From Ideonella dechloratans (GTDB lineage: Bacteria; Pseudomonadota; Gammaproteobacteria; Burkholderiales; Burkholderiaceae_C): 64,000 nucleotides of DNA. The position numbers were made by a program, and so were the translations under genes. Positions 54,747-64,000 of the stretch are shown here, one piece after another (positions within the stretch are counted from its first letter, which is position 1; each line of letters starts with the position of its first letter). The stretch is taken from the NCBI RefSeq assembly GCF_021049305.1, contig NZ_CP088081.1, positions 1,054,001 to 1,118,000 of the forward strand, in the 5' to 3' direction. Under the pieces are notes generated by a model, which saw only the letters and a list, made by a program, of their open reading frames with translations, was not told the DNA's origin and ran no database searches.

Positions 54747-55917
54747 GAACGGCAGCTCTCCATTGCACGAGGTGGTCGGCCCAGTCCTGCATCATCACTT
54801 GGCGCTCCTCGAAGTAGGTGGCGTGGTTGTAGGCGCGGCGCACGTTGTTCTGGTCGGAGTGCGCGAGCTGGGCTTCGATGGCATCGGGCCGGTAGCCCAT
54901 CTCGTTGAGCCGGGTGCTGCCCGTGGTGCGGGTGGCATGGGGGCTGTAGGTGCCGGCCCAGCCTAGAACTTTCAAAGCCTGCCTGAGTGATGCAACGGAC
55001 ATCGGGGTGTTTCGGTTGTCACGGCCGGGGAAGAGGTGCTTGCGCTGTCCGGTGATGGCCTTGAGGCCTCTGAGCATCTCCACGGCCTGCGTCGGCAGAG
55101 GCGCCACGTGCTCTTTGCGGGCCTTCATGCGCTCGGCGGGAATGCGCCATTGGGCGCGGTCCAAGTCGATCTCGGCCCATTCGGCTTCGGCCACTTCGCT
55201 GGGTCTCGCCAAGGTCCACCACATGAGCTGCATGCAGTAGTTGATCTGAAAAGTGCAGCGGTGGTTGTCGAAGTCGTTCAGCAGCTTGCCAATCTGCGCG
55301 GTGGTGAGGGCGGTCTTGTGCTGCGTCTTGTTGGCGGGCAAGGCCTTGCGAACGGGCCAGACTGGGTCGCTGTCGGCACGCAGCGTGGCCACGGCGTACT
55401 CGAACACGGCTGACATGGTGCGGCGGGCTTCGGCGGCCACGGTGGGGGCGCCGCGTTTGACCGTGTGCTGCAGGATGCCCAGCACATGGGCAGGTGTGAT
55501 GGCTCGGATGGGCATCTGGCCGATCTCGCCAAACACCACGCGCTCCAGCATGTCCAGGCGCCGGTTCTTGGTGACGTCTTCCCAATCTTTGGTTTGCAGC
55601 CACTCGCGGGCCACCTTCTCGAAGGTGATTTCGGCGTCGCTGGCTTGCTTGATGCGGTCGATCTGCCGCTGCTGGGCGGGGTTGATGCCTTGCTTGACGA
55701 GTTGGCGTGCGGCTTCGCACCGGTCTCGTGCCTCGGCCAGGCTGACGGCGGGGTACTCCCCCAGAGCGAACATGCTGGCCTTGCCCTCCAGCGTGAACCG
55801 GTACCGCCAGGCCTTCACGCCGCTGGGCTTGACCTCTAGGCACAGGCCGCGGTGGTCGGTGAGCCGGTAAAGCTTGGGCTTGGGTTTGGCATTGCGACAG
55901 TGGGTGTCGGTCAGCAT
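54733..55917 (-). CDS. P4-type tyrosine integrase of the island
   Basis: The 394-residue protein has the N-terminal DUF4102 arm-binding domain (MLTDTHCRNAKPKPKLYRL, GLCLEVKPSG) and a C-terminal catalytic domain with Arg238 (LARPSE), His327 and Arg330 (SPHATRTT), His353 (LAHSDQ) and Tyr363 (RRAYNH). All catalytic residues are present. It lies 214 bp from the 3' end of ychF and reads in the same direction, the standard arrangement of P4-like integrases next to their target gene. Confidence 0.92.
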   Translation of the reverse strand: MLTDTHCRNAKPKPKLYRLTDHRGLCLEVKPSGVKAWRYRFTLEGKASMFALGEYPAVSLAEARDRCEAARQLVKQGINPAQQRQIDRIKQASDAEITFEKVAREWLQTKDWEDVTKNRRLDMLERVVFGEIGQMPIRAITPAHVLGILQHTVKRGAPTVAAEARRTMSAVFEYAVATLRADSDPVWPVRKALPANKTQHKTALTTAQIGKLLNDFDNHRCTFQINYCMQLMWWTLARPSEVAEAEWAEIDLDRAQWRIPAERMKARKEHVAPLPTQAVEMLRGLKAITGQRKHLFPGRDNRNTPMSVASLRQALKVLGWAGTYSPHATRTTGSTRLNEMGYRPDAIEAQLAHSDQNNVRRAYNHATYFEERQVMMQDWADHLVQWRAAVHERP

Positions 55918-55981
55918 GGCGGGTGCTCGATGAAGACGATGCAGTCACTGTACTCACTTGCCGCGCGACACGCAAAGATAC

Positions 55982-56002
55982 GTACTCACCTTTGTACTCA
56001 AT
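55982..56002. repeat. GTACTC repeat pair, right copy
   Basis: GTACTC at 55982 and 55994, 12 bp apart, in a block matching 37149-37169 at the far end of the island in 17 of 21 positions. A third GTACTC is at 55950, only 33 bp upstream of the integrase start. Candidate arm-type integrase sites. Confidence 0.5.
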
Positions 56003-56046
56003 GAGAAGGTGGCTGCCCGCGCAATTTCCGGCAACACCCAGAAACG

Positions 56047-56074
56047 ACAAAGCCGCGTAAATACGCGGCTTTGT
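56047..56074 (-). terminator. Hairpin terminator downstream of ychF
   Basis: ACAAAGCCGCG (56047-56057) pairs perfectly with CGCGGCTTTGT (56064-56074) across a 6-nt loop, an 11-bp stem. T-rich sequence follows on both strands. It lies 58 bp past the ychF stop and ends that transcript before the integrase gene. Confidence 0.7.
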
Positions 56075-56131
56075 TGATGTTTTTCTGATTTCAGAGTCTT
56101 TCCTGATGTTCCGGGAAAGACGGCCTGCTCA

Positions 56132-57226
<1,095 letters not shown>

Positions 57227-57317
57227 GAGGGGCTTTCGGAGGAAGAGGGGTCGGGCGCCAGCGGGGGCTTCCCGGGCGCGGAACCGGCAATTTTAGGTCC
57301 GTCCCTACAATGCCGTC

Positions 57318-58427
57318 ATGACCCCCTTCGACGTGCGCATCCTGGGCACCGGCATCGTCAGCCGGGCGGCCGCGCTGAGCCTGGCCCGCATCGGCCTGAA
57401 CGTGGCCCTGCAGGCCCGGCCGGAAGGCGCGCCCGCCAGCACCGATGTGCGCACCTACGCGCTCAACCCGTCCTCGGTGCAGTTGCTGGAGCGTCTGCGC
57501 GCCTGGACGACCCTGCCGGAGGATGCCCGCACCGCGGTGCTGGACATGCAGGTGCAGGGCGATGCCCACGCCTCGCGCATCGAGTTCTCGGCCTGGCGCC
57601 AGGCCGTGCCGGCCCTGGCCTGGATCGTCGACGCCGGGGCCCTGGAGAACGTGCTGGACGCCGCGGCCGGCTTCGCGCCGCAGGTCACGCTGCAGGCCGA
57701 GCCGGGCCCCGCGCCGCTGACCCTGGTCTGCGAGGGCAAGGCCTCGCTCAGCCGGGCCCAACTGGGGGCGCGCTTCGTGCGCCATGCCTACGGCCACACC
57801 GCGGTGGCCGCCCGGCTGGTGGCCGACCGGCCGCACGCCGGCTGTGCGCGGCAGTGGTTCCGGGCGCCGGACATCCTGGGCCTGCTGCCCTTCGACCGGC
57901 CCGAGGCCGGGTGCAGCTACGGTCTGGTGTGGTCGCTGCCGCAGAGCGAAGCCCAGCGCTGGCTGGCCGCGGCGCCGGAAGAATTCGAGGCCGGGCTGAT
58001 GGCCGCCACCGGCGGCGAGGCTGGCCAGCTGCGGCTGGCTGGCGAGCGCGCCGCCTGGCCGCTGGCCCTGGGCCATGCCGAGCCCGTCACCGGCCCCGGC
58101 TGGGCCCTGCTGGGCGACGCGGCCCACCAGGTGCACCCGCTGGCCGGCCAGGGTCTGAACCTGGGCCTGGCCGACGTGGTGGCCCTGACCGAGGTGCTGG
58201 CCGACCGCGAGGTCTGGCGCGCCCTGGGCGACCCGGCCCTGCTGCGCCGCTACGCCCGCCGGCGGGCCCTGCCGACCTGGGCCATGGCCCGGGTCACCGA
58301 TGGCCTGTGGCACCTGTTCGCCCATGAAAACGTGGGATGGCGGGAACTCCGCAACCACGGCCTGAGTCTGGTCAACCATCTGGCGCCGGTGAAGCGCTGG
58401 CTGGCCAGCCAGGCGCTGGATGTCTGA
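57318..58427 (+). CDS. FAD-dependent monooxygenase, UbiH/UbiF-like
   Basis: The 369-residue protein belongs to the PheA/TfdB flavin hydroxylase group: a modified dinucleotide loop at the N-terminus (ILGTGIVSRAAALSLARIG) and the FAD motif GDAAHQVHPLAGQGLNLGLADV. UbiH/F/I enzymes hydroxylate the ubiquinone ring. The N-terminal GxGxxG is GTGIVS, with the third Gly missing, so the enzyme may be divergent. It is divergent from ychF and 15 bp ahead of dsbC. Confidence 0.82.
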   Translation: MTPFDVRILGTGIVSRAAALSLARIGLNVALQARPEGAPASTDVRTYALNPSSVQLLERLRAWTTLPEDARTAVLDMQVQGDAHASRIEFSAWRQAVPALAWIVDAGALENVLDAAAGFAPQVTLQAEPGPAPLTLVCEGKASLSRAQLGARFVRHAYGHTAVAARLVADRPHAGCARQWFRAPDILGLLPFDRPEAGCSYGLVWSLPQSEAQRWLAAAPEEFEAGLMAATGGEAGQLRLAGERAAWPLALGHAEPVTGPGWALLGDAAHQVHPLAGQGLNLGLADVVALTEVLADREVWRALGDPALLRRYARRRALPTWAMARVTDGLWHLFAHENVGWRELRNHGLSLVNHLAPVKRWLASQALDV

Positions 58428-58442
58428 ATCCGAGGAACCCTG

Positions 58443-59195
58443 ATGAAATCGCTCTCTTCCACCACCGGTCGCCGCCTGCAACTGGGTGCCGTGGTGCTGG
58501 CCCTGTCCGGCGCGGCCCTCTCCTCGGCCCTGGCCGACGAGGCGGCGATCCGCAAGAACCTGGCCGATCGCATGCCCGGCCTGCCCAAGATCGACGAGGT
58601 CAGCAAGACCCCGATCCCGGGCCTGTACGAGGTGCGCATCGGCACCGACATCCTCTACACCGACGAGGCGGCCAACCACATCATCGAGGGTTCGCTCTAC
58701 GACACCCGCACCCACACCGACCTGACCAAGGCCCGGGTGGACAAGCTCACCGCCATCGATTTCGCCCAGCTGCCGCTGAAGGACGCCATCGTCTGGAAGC
58801 AGGGCAACGGCAGCCGCAAGCTGGCCGTCTTCGCCGACCCCAACTGCGGCTACTGCAAGCGCCTGGAGAAGGACCTGGTCAACGTGAAGGACGTGACCAT
58901 CTACACCTTCGTCATTCCCATCCTGGGGGCGGATTCGGCGGTCAAGGCGCGCGACATCTGGTGCGCCAAGGACAACGGCAAGGTCTGGCGTACCTGGATG
59001 ACGGCCGGCACCGTGCCGCCCAAGTCCATGGATCCGAAGTGCGACACCTCGGCCCTGGACCGCAATCTGGCCATGAGCCGCAAGTACAAGGTCAACGGCA
59101 CGCCCGCCCTGGTGTTCGAGAACGGCACCCGGGTGCCGGGCGCCATCGGTGGCGAGCAGATCGAGAAGCAGCTGACCAACGCCCAGAAGTCCTGA
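58443..59195 (+). CDS. dsbC: Thiol:disulfide isomerase DsbC
   Basis: The 250-residue protein has a signal peptide ending ALSSALA, a short dimerisation domain and a thioredoxin domain with active-site CGYC (Cys135, Cys138), then a cis-Pro in NGTPALVF. It corrects wrong disulfide bonds in the periplasm and is kept reduced by DsbD. Two further cysteines (IWCAKD, PKCDTS) match the structural pair of DsbC. Confidence 0.92.
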   Translation: MKSLSSTTGRRLQLGAVVLALSGAALSSALADEAAIRKNLADRMPGLPKIDEVSKTPIPGLYEVRIGTDILYTDEAANHIIEGSLYDTRTHTDLTKARVDKLTAIDFAQLPLKDAIVWKQGNGSRKLAVFADPNCGYCKRLEKDLVNVKDVTIYTFVIPILGADSAVKARDIWCAKDNGKVWRTWMTAGTVPPKSMDPKCDTSALDRNLAMSRKYKVNGTPALVFENGTRVPGAIGGEQIEKQLTNAQKS

Positions 59196-59301
59196 TCGGG
59201 GGCTGACACCGGGGGGCGACCCTCGAAAAAGCCTCACGCCACGGTGGCGGCGATGTCACACCACCGCCAAACAAGGGCGGCTGCCGCCACAATGGCGGCC
59301 C

Positions 59302-59778
59302 ATGAACGCGACGAATCCTTCCGGCGTGGTGCACCACGCCGCACCGCCCATGCCGGCGGAACCGCCCCTGCGGGCGCGCCAGTACGGCCATGCCGGCCTC
59401 ATTCCCTTCGTTTTCGGCACCTTGCTGCTGTGGCTGGTCTACCCCGACCTGCAGCCCTGGGTGGCGCTGGGCCTGGCCGCCTACGGAGCCGTCATCGTCT
59501 CCTTCCTGGGCGGCATCCACTGGGGCCTGGCCATGAGCGCCGGCGCGCCGGGGCAGCGGGCCTTCGGCTGGGCCATGGTGCCGCCGCTGGTGGCCTGGCT
59601 GGCGCTGGTCATGCCGGCCCACGCCGGGCTGGTGGTGCTGGGCGTGATGCTGGTGGTCTGCTACCTGGTGGACCGCCGGCTCTATCTGGACAAGGGCATG
59701 GGCGCCTGGCTCACCCTGCGTTTTCGCCTGACGGTGATCGCCGCCCTGTGCTGCTTCCTGGGTGCCGCCGGCACCTGA
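59302..59778 (+). CDS. DUF3429 membrane protein
   Basis: The 158-residue protein has about four membrane helices and the DUF3429 motif YGAVIVSFLGGIHWGLAM. Its function is unknown in general. Two inverted repeats lie in the 106-bp gap after dsbC, so it is probably a separate unit. Confidence 0.83.
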   Translation: MNATNPSGVVHHAAPPMPAEPPLRARQYGHAGLIPFVFGTLLLWLVYPDLQPWVALGLAAYGAVIVSFLGGIHWGLAMSAGAPGQRAFGWAMVPPLVAWLALVMPAHAGLVVLGVMLVVCYLVDRRLYLDKGMGAWLTLRFRLTVIAALCCFLGAAGT

Positions 59779-59809
59779 AGCCCCGATTCCTTCCTCGCCC
59801 CTCCTGCGC

Positions 59810-61540
59810 ATGATCCACTTCCGCATCGATGTGGCCGACGTGGCCACCCACCGCTACCGCGTGACGATGACCGTGCCGGCCCCGGCGGCCGAAACCGTTG
59901 TCAGCCTGCCGGTGTGGATCCCGGGCAGCTACATGGTGCGCGAGTTCGGTCGCCATCTCAGCCGCCTGCAGGCCCGGCAGGGCAAGCAGGAGCGTCTGCC
60001 CGAGCAACTGGACAAGACGAGCTGGCGCCTGCGCTGCGAAGGGCGGGCCGCCCTGGTGCTGAGCTACGAGGCCTATGCCTTCGACACCTCGGTGCGCACC
60101 GCCTTCCTGGACGACAGCCGGGGCTTCTTCAACCCCACCAGCCTGTGTCTGCGCGCCCATGGCCGCGAGGCCGAGCCCCAGCAGGTGCAGATCGGCAGCC
60201 TGCCCAAGGGCTGGGACGTGGCCACCGGCATGGCCGCAGTGGAAGGCAGCCGGCACCTCTACCAGAGCGCCGACTACGACGAGCTGGTGGACCATCCCTT
60301 CGAACTGGGCACCTTCTGGCGCGGCCACTTCGAGGCCGGCGGCGTGCCGCACGAATTCGTGGTGGCGGGGGCCTGGCCGGGTTTTGACGGCAAGCGCCTG
60401 CTGGCCGACACCCAGCGCATCTGCGCCGCCCAGATCGCCTTCTGGCACGGCCGGCGCAAGCCGCCCTTCGGTCGCTACGTCTTCATGCTCAATGCGGTGG
60501 AGGACGGCTACGGCGGCCTGGAGCACCGCGCCAGCACCGCGCTGATCGCCAAGCGGGCCGACCTGCCGCGCCAGGGCATGGCCAACCCCGTGCCCGAAGG
60601 CTACATGACCCTGCTGGGGCTGATCAGCCACGAGTACTTCCACACCTGGAACGTCAAGCGGCTCAAGCCCGCCGAGTTCCTGCGCTACGACTACACCTGC
60701 GAGAACTACACCGAGCTGCTGTGGTTCTTCGAGGGCTTCACCTCCTACTACGACGACCTGATGCTGGTGCGCGCCGGCCTGCTGGACGCGCCGCGCTACC
60801 TCAAGCTGCTGGCCCGCACCATCAACGGCGTGATGGCCGCCCCCGGCCGCAAGGTGCAGAGCGTGGCCGAGGCCAGCTTCGACGCCTGGGTCAAGTACTA
60901 CCGGCAGGACGAGAACACGCCCAACAGCACGGTGAGCTACTACACCAAGGGCTCGCTGGTGGCCCTGCTGCTGGACCTGCGGCTGCGCCAGGCGGGGTCC
61001 TCCCTGGATGCGCTGATGCGCACGCTGTGGGACGACTGCCTGGCCAGCGGCCTGACCGAGGCGGCCGTGCTGGCCGCGGTCGAGCGCCTGGGCGGCGCCG
61101 CGCTTGCGGCCGATCTGCGCGACTGGGTGCATGGCCACGACGACCTGCCCCTGGCGTCGGCGCTGGCGGCGGCGGGCGTGCAGGTGGGGCAGGAGCCCCC
61201 GGCCTGGACGGCCGCCCTGGGCCTGAAGCTCAGCGAGGGGCCGGTCACCGGCGTGCAGGTCAAGTCGGTGCTGGCGGGCAGTGCTGCGGCCCGCGCCGGG
61301 CTGTCGGCCGGTGACGAACTGCTGGCGGTGGACGGCTGGCGCATCCGGCGGCTGGACGATGCCCGGCAGTGGCTGCCGGTCGATCCGGCGCCTTTCGAGC
61401 TGACCTTCGTGCGTCAGCAGCGCCTGCGCACCCTGACCCTGCGCCCCGACCCGGTGGTGGCCGATGTCTGGACGCTGGCCCTGGGTGAGCGCCCGGCGGC
61501 CAAGGCCCTGGGTCTGCGCAAGGCCTGGCTGGGCCGCTGA
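59810..61540 (+). CDS. M61 family peptidase with PDZ domain
   Basis: The 576-residue protein is a glycyl-aminopeptidase-like M61 enzyme. It has no clear signal peptide. The zinc motif is HEYFH (274-278) followed by WNVKRLKP, with the GFTSYYDDL segment providing the next ligand region. A C-terminal PDZ domain follows (SAAARAGLSAGDELLAVDGWRI). It cleaves N-terminal residues of short peptides. An in-frame GTG at 59762 would give a longer form with a Pro-rich lead; the ATG at 59810 fits family length. Confidence 0.88.
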   Translation: MIHFRIDVADVATHRYRVTMTVPAPAAETVVSLPVWIPGSYMVREFGRHLSRLQARQGKQERLPEQLDKTSWRLRCEGRAALVLSYEAYAFDTSVRTAFLDDSRGFFNPTSLCLRAHGREAEPQQVQIGSLPKGWDVATGMAAVEGSRHLYQSADYDELVDHPFELGTFWRGHFEAGGVPHEFVVAGAWPGFDGKRLLADTQRICAAQIAFWHGRRKPPFGRYVFMLNAVEDGYGGLEHRASTALIAKRADLPRQGMANPVPEGYMTLLGLISHEYFHTWNVKRLKPAEFLRYDYTCENYTELLWFFEGFTSYYDDLMLVRAGLLDAPRYLKLLARTINGVMAAPGRKVQSVAEASFDAWVKYYRQDENTPNSTVSYYTKGSLVALLLDLRLRQAGSSLDALMRTLWDDCLASGLTEAAVLAAVERLGGAALAADLRDWVHGHDDLPLASALAAAGVQVGQEPPAWTAALGLKLSEGPVTGVQVKSVLAGSAAARAGLSAGDELLAVDGWRIRRLDDARQWLPVDPAPFELTFVRQQRLRTLTLRPDPVVADVWTLALGERPAAKALGLRKAWLGR

Positions 61541-61571
61541 GGCGGCCCCCGCTCCGGGGCCGGCAGAACAG

Positions 61572-62690
61572 GTGAGACACAGCAGTCGGCATGGGCGGCG
61601 GGGCGCCGTGGCTGCCCTCTGGCGCCGGCGAGCGGTGCTGGTCCTGCTGGTGCTGGCAGTGTCCCTGCTGCACCTCTGGGTGGTCGACCGGGTGTGGGAG
61701 GCCCGCCTGGGGGCCGGTGCGGGCGATCCGCCGCCCCCGACCATCGACGTGGCCTTCGTCCAGGCCCTGGCCCCGGCGCAGCCACCGGTGGCCGCGGCAC
61801 CCCGGCCGCGCCCTGTGGCGGCCACGGCGCCACGGCGGGCAGCCTCCGCACCCCCGCCGCCCGCCTCCGCCCCGGAGCGCGAAGCCTCGGCGGCCTTGGA
61901 TGGCCCTCCCGGGATGTCGGACGCCGGGGCGCAAGAGGCGGTGGATGTCGTGCAGCGCGAGCCGGAGGTGCCGGCGCCGGAGGTGGACGCGGCCTCGGCC
62001 CCCGCCTCGGCGGCCAGCGCGGCCCTGGCCTTCGACTGGCCTCCGTCCACCCGGCTGAGCTACACCGTCACGGGCAACTACCGGGGGCCGATGGAGGGCT
62101 CGGCCCAGGTGGAGTGGCGGCGTCAGGACAGTCACTACCAGGTGTGCGTCACCGTGGGCGTGGGCGCGGTGGTGGAGCGGCGCATGCTCAGTGACGGTGA
62201 ACTCACCCCGGATGGTTTGAAGCCGCAGCGCTACGACCAGGAGACCGACCTGCCCCTCAAGGGCACCCGTCGCGAGACCGTGCGTTTCGACGGCGACACC
62301 ATCACCCTGGCCACCGGCAAGACGGTGCCGACGATGCCCGGCGTGCAGGACGCGGCCAGCCAGTTCGTCCAGCTCACCTGGTTCTTCCTGACCCATCCGG
62401 AGCAGCTGCGTCCCGGCCAGGAGGTGGCCTTTCCGCTGGCGCTGCCGCGGCGGGCCGGCAGCTGGCGCTACCAGGTGCTGCCGCCCGAGCCGATGGCGCT
62501 CAAGGTGGGCGCCCTGTGGGCCTACCCGCTCAAGCCCCTGCCCGGCAGCCTCAAGCCCAACGAGGTGGCGGTGCAGATGTGGATCGCCCCCACCCTGCAA
62601 TACCTGCCGGTGCGCATCACGATGAACTGGCGCGACGAGGCCACGCTGGACATGGTGCTGGACGGCGCGCCCCTGCAGGCGGCGCATTGA
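61572..62690 (+). CDS. DUF3108 protein with TonB-like N-terminus
   Basis: From a GTG at 61572 it encodes 372 residues. A basic N-terminus precedes one membrane helix (AVLVLLVLAVSLLHLWVVD), then a Pro/Ala-rich stretch of about 100 residues, then DUF3108 (RLSYTVTGNYRGPMEGSAQVEW). DUF3108 proteins are periplasmic and of unknown role. The first part resembles TonB in layout. Other starts are possible because the helix defines only a rough N-terminus. Confidence 0.75.
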   Translation: MRHSSRHGRRGAVAALWRRRAVLVLLVLAVSLLHLWVVDRVWEARLGAGAGDPPPPTIDVAFVQALAPAQPPVAAAPRPRPVAATAPRRAASAPPPPASAPEREASAALDGPPGMSDAGAQEAVDVVQREPEVPAPEVDAASAPASAASAALAFDWPPSTRLSYTVTGNYRGPMEGSAQVEWRRQDSHYQVCVTVGVGAVVERRMLSDGELTPDGLKPQRYDQETDLPLKGTRRETVRFDGDTITLATGKTVPTMPGVQDAASQFVQLTWFFLTHPEQLRPGQEVAFPLALPRRAGSWRYQVLPPEPMALKVGALWAYPLKPLPGSLKPNEVAVQMWIAPTLQYLPVRITMNWRDEATLDMVLDGAPLQAAH

Positions 62691-62742
62691 GCGTCATATA
62701 GTCCGTTCATCATTCCCCTAAAAGAACCGAGAGGACGACACC

Positions 62743-63531
62743 ATGAGCTATGAATGCATCCTGACCGAGGTCCGGGGCGAGGGCGCGCGCAAGACCGGCC
62801 TGATCACCCTGAACCGGCCCAAGCAGCTCAATGCGCTGAACGGGCAGCTGATGGACGAGCTGGGCGCGGCCCTGCTGGCCTTTGAGGCCGACGAGGGCAT
62901 CGGCTGCATCGTCATCACCGGCAGCGAGAAGGCCTTTGCGGCGGGCGCCGACATCGCCGCCATGGCCACCCTGGGCTACATGGAGGCCTACACGGGGGGC
63001 TTCATCACCCGCAACTGGGAAACCATCCGCCAGGTGCGCAAGCCGGTGATCGCCGCGGTGGCCGGCTTTGCGCTGGGCGGGGGCAACGAGCTGGCCATGA
63101 TGTGCGACATCATCCTGGCCGCCGACACCGCCAAGTTCGGCCAGCCCGAGATCAAGCTGGGCACCATCCCCGGGGCCGGCGGCACCCAGCGCCTGCCGCG
63201 TGCGGTGGGCAAGGCCAAGGCCATGGAGCTGCTGCTGACCGGCCGCATGATGGGTGCCGAGGAGGCCGAGCGGGCCGGCCTGGTGGCCCGCGTGGTGCCG
63301 GCGGCCAGCCTGCTGGACGAGGCCCTGGCCGTGGCCGCCCAGATCAACGAGCTCTCCGGCCCCAGCCTCATGATGATCAAGGAATGCGTGAACGAGGCCT
63401 ACGAGAGCGGCCTGTCCACCGGGGTGCGCACCGAGCGCCACATGTTCCAGTCGCTGTTCGGCACCGAGGACCAGCGCGAGGGCATGGCGGCCTTCCTGGA
63501 GAAGCGCAAGCCGGCATTCCGTCACCGTTGA
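62743..63531 (+). CDS. Enoyl-CoA hydratase
   Basis: The 262-residue protein is a crotonase-family hydratase: oxyanion-hole segments [11 protein letters not shown] and [15 protein letters not shown], then [21 protein letters not shown] carrying the catalytic Glu pair. It hydrates short-chain enoyl-CoA in beta-oxidation or phenylacetate breakdown; neighbours do not say which. A ribosome-binding site GAGAGGA precedes it. Confidence 0.9.
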   Translation: MSYECILTEVRGEGARKTGLITLNRPKQLNALNGQLMDELGAALLAFEADEGIGCIVITGSEKAFAAGADIAAMATLGYMEAYTGGFITRNWETIRQVRKPVIAAVAGFALGGGNELAMMCDIILAADTAKFGQPEIKLGTIPGAGGTQRLPRAVGKAKAMELLLTGRMMGAEEAERAGLVARVVPAASLLDEALAVAAQINELSGPSLMMIKECVNEAYESGLSTGVRTERHMFQSLFGTEDQREGMAAFLEKRKPAFRHR

Positions 63532-63567
63532 GGGGGTTGCGGGGGAGGCCGGCGCGCCGCCCCCTCA
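63529..63567 (+). terminator. Hairpin after the enoyl-CoA hydratase gene
   Basis: TGAGGGGG (63529-63536, using the stop codon) pairs with CCCCCTCA (63560-63567), 8 bp, with a GC-rich 23-nt loop. AATTT follows. A weak terminator before the chemotaxis gene. Confidence 0.4.
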
Positions 63568-63630
63568 ATTTGGGCCGGGCCCGGTCGATAACTGATCTCA
63601 ACAGAGACCGAGACCTGGAAGATCCCAGCC

Positions 63631-64000
63631 ATGCCGGCCGCCCAAGACACGCTAGAACCCTCCAGCCTGCCCCCTTCCGCCGCCGCTGTGGTCGCACGAC
63701 CGCGGGTGGCGGCGGAGTTGCGACAGGTCAGCCTGGAGATGCCGGACGCCTGCGAGCGGCTGGAGTACGTCGGCAAGATGACCGAGCGCGCCGCAAACCG
63801 CGTGCTCGAGTCGGTCGACGAGGCCAAACCCCTGTGCGAGAAGCTGATCAGCCGGGGGGACGAGTTGGTCGCCGTGATGCGTCGTCAGGCGGAATCCCCC
63901 GAGATGGACGTGGCCCGTGCGCGCGCGCTGATGCGCATGTGTGCCGATTACGTGGCCAGCACCACCGATTTCGCCCGCCAGCAGAACGAGCACCTGACCA
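63631..64000 (+). CDS. cheZ: Chemotaxis phosphatase CheZ (3' partial)
   Basis: The frame opens with ATG at 63631 (GGAAG upstream) and runs off the window end, 123 residues visible. The segment DACERLEYVGKMTERAANRVLESVDEA matches the first long helix of CheZ, and ALMRMCADYVASTTDFARQQNEHLT matches the next. CheZ dephosphorylates CheY-P. The C-terminal catalytic Gln and CheY-binding helix lie outside. It likely opens or continues a chemotaxis/flagellar cluster. Confidence 0.82.
   Translation, partial: MPAAQDTLEPSSLPPSAAAVVARPRVAAELRQVSLEMPDACERLEYVGKMTERAANRVLESVDEAKPLCEKLISRGDELVAVMRRQAESPEMDVARARALMRMCADYVASTTDFARQQNEHLT

Overview
The window is high-GC DNA with tightly packed genes. Family content (long urtABCDE urea transporter operon with a permease-kinase fusion upstream, GtsABCD/LamB glucose uptake beside a zwf-edd-eda Entner-Doudoroff operon, a TssM/TagF/TssA type VI cluster, CheZ) points to a betaproteobacterium of the Burkholderiales, probably near the Rubrivivax/Leptothrix/Ideonella group. 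That placement is inferred; there is no rRNA or tRNA gene here to confirm it.

Layout. (1) 1-4228: a transporter-histidine kinase-receiver fusion and an overlapping LuxR-type response regulator. (2) 4248-5893: a small membrane protein and a sulfotransferase-like protein. (3) 6017-11710: urtA-E, the high-affinity urea ABC transporter, very likely controlled by the two-component pair upstream. (4) 11721-22630: part of a type VI secretion locus: a proline/alanine-rich membrane protein, a TagX-like M15 peptidase, PAAR, an unknown membrane protein, TssM, TagF, an OmpA-like protein, TssA, and a small protein that may be immunity-like. (5) 22787-37057: a complete glucose module: HexR, zwf, edd, eda (no pgl), a TctDE-like two-component system, a LamB-type porin, a GtsABC plus MalK-type ABC transporter, glucokinase and a VOC protein. 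Two HexR-type operators sit just before zwf. (6) About 37077-56131: a genomic island of visibly lower GC inserted at the 3' end of ychF. (7) 56132-64000: chromosomal genes again (ychF, a flavin monooxygenase, dsbC, DUF3429, an M61 peptidase, DUF3108, an enoyl-CoA hydratase and the start of cheZ).

The island holds the most unusual content. Its right end carries the P4-type integrase, an AlpA-like excisionase/regulator, an unknown replication-like protein and a second recombinase-like protein. The centre is one minus-strand operon of about 10.6 kb with almost no gaps: ribbon-helix-helix regulator, hsdR, an hsdM fused to a single target-recognition domain (no hsdS), a HEPN-type protein with an intact RNase-like motif, a PHP phosphoesterase fused to an SMC-like ATPase, a Schlafen/AlbA_2 ATPase-like protein and an Mrr-type endonuclease. 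This reads as a layered anti-phage system built around a minimal type I restriction-modification core. To its left lies a strongly structured non-coding stretch (a perfect 13-bp hairpin, then degenerate TGTGCGAA repeats) and a divergent pair: an HTH protein and a zinc-finger AAA+ ATPase sharing a mirrored operator.

Functional claims rest on motifs read from the translations and on family knowledge; no database search was run.
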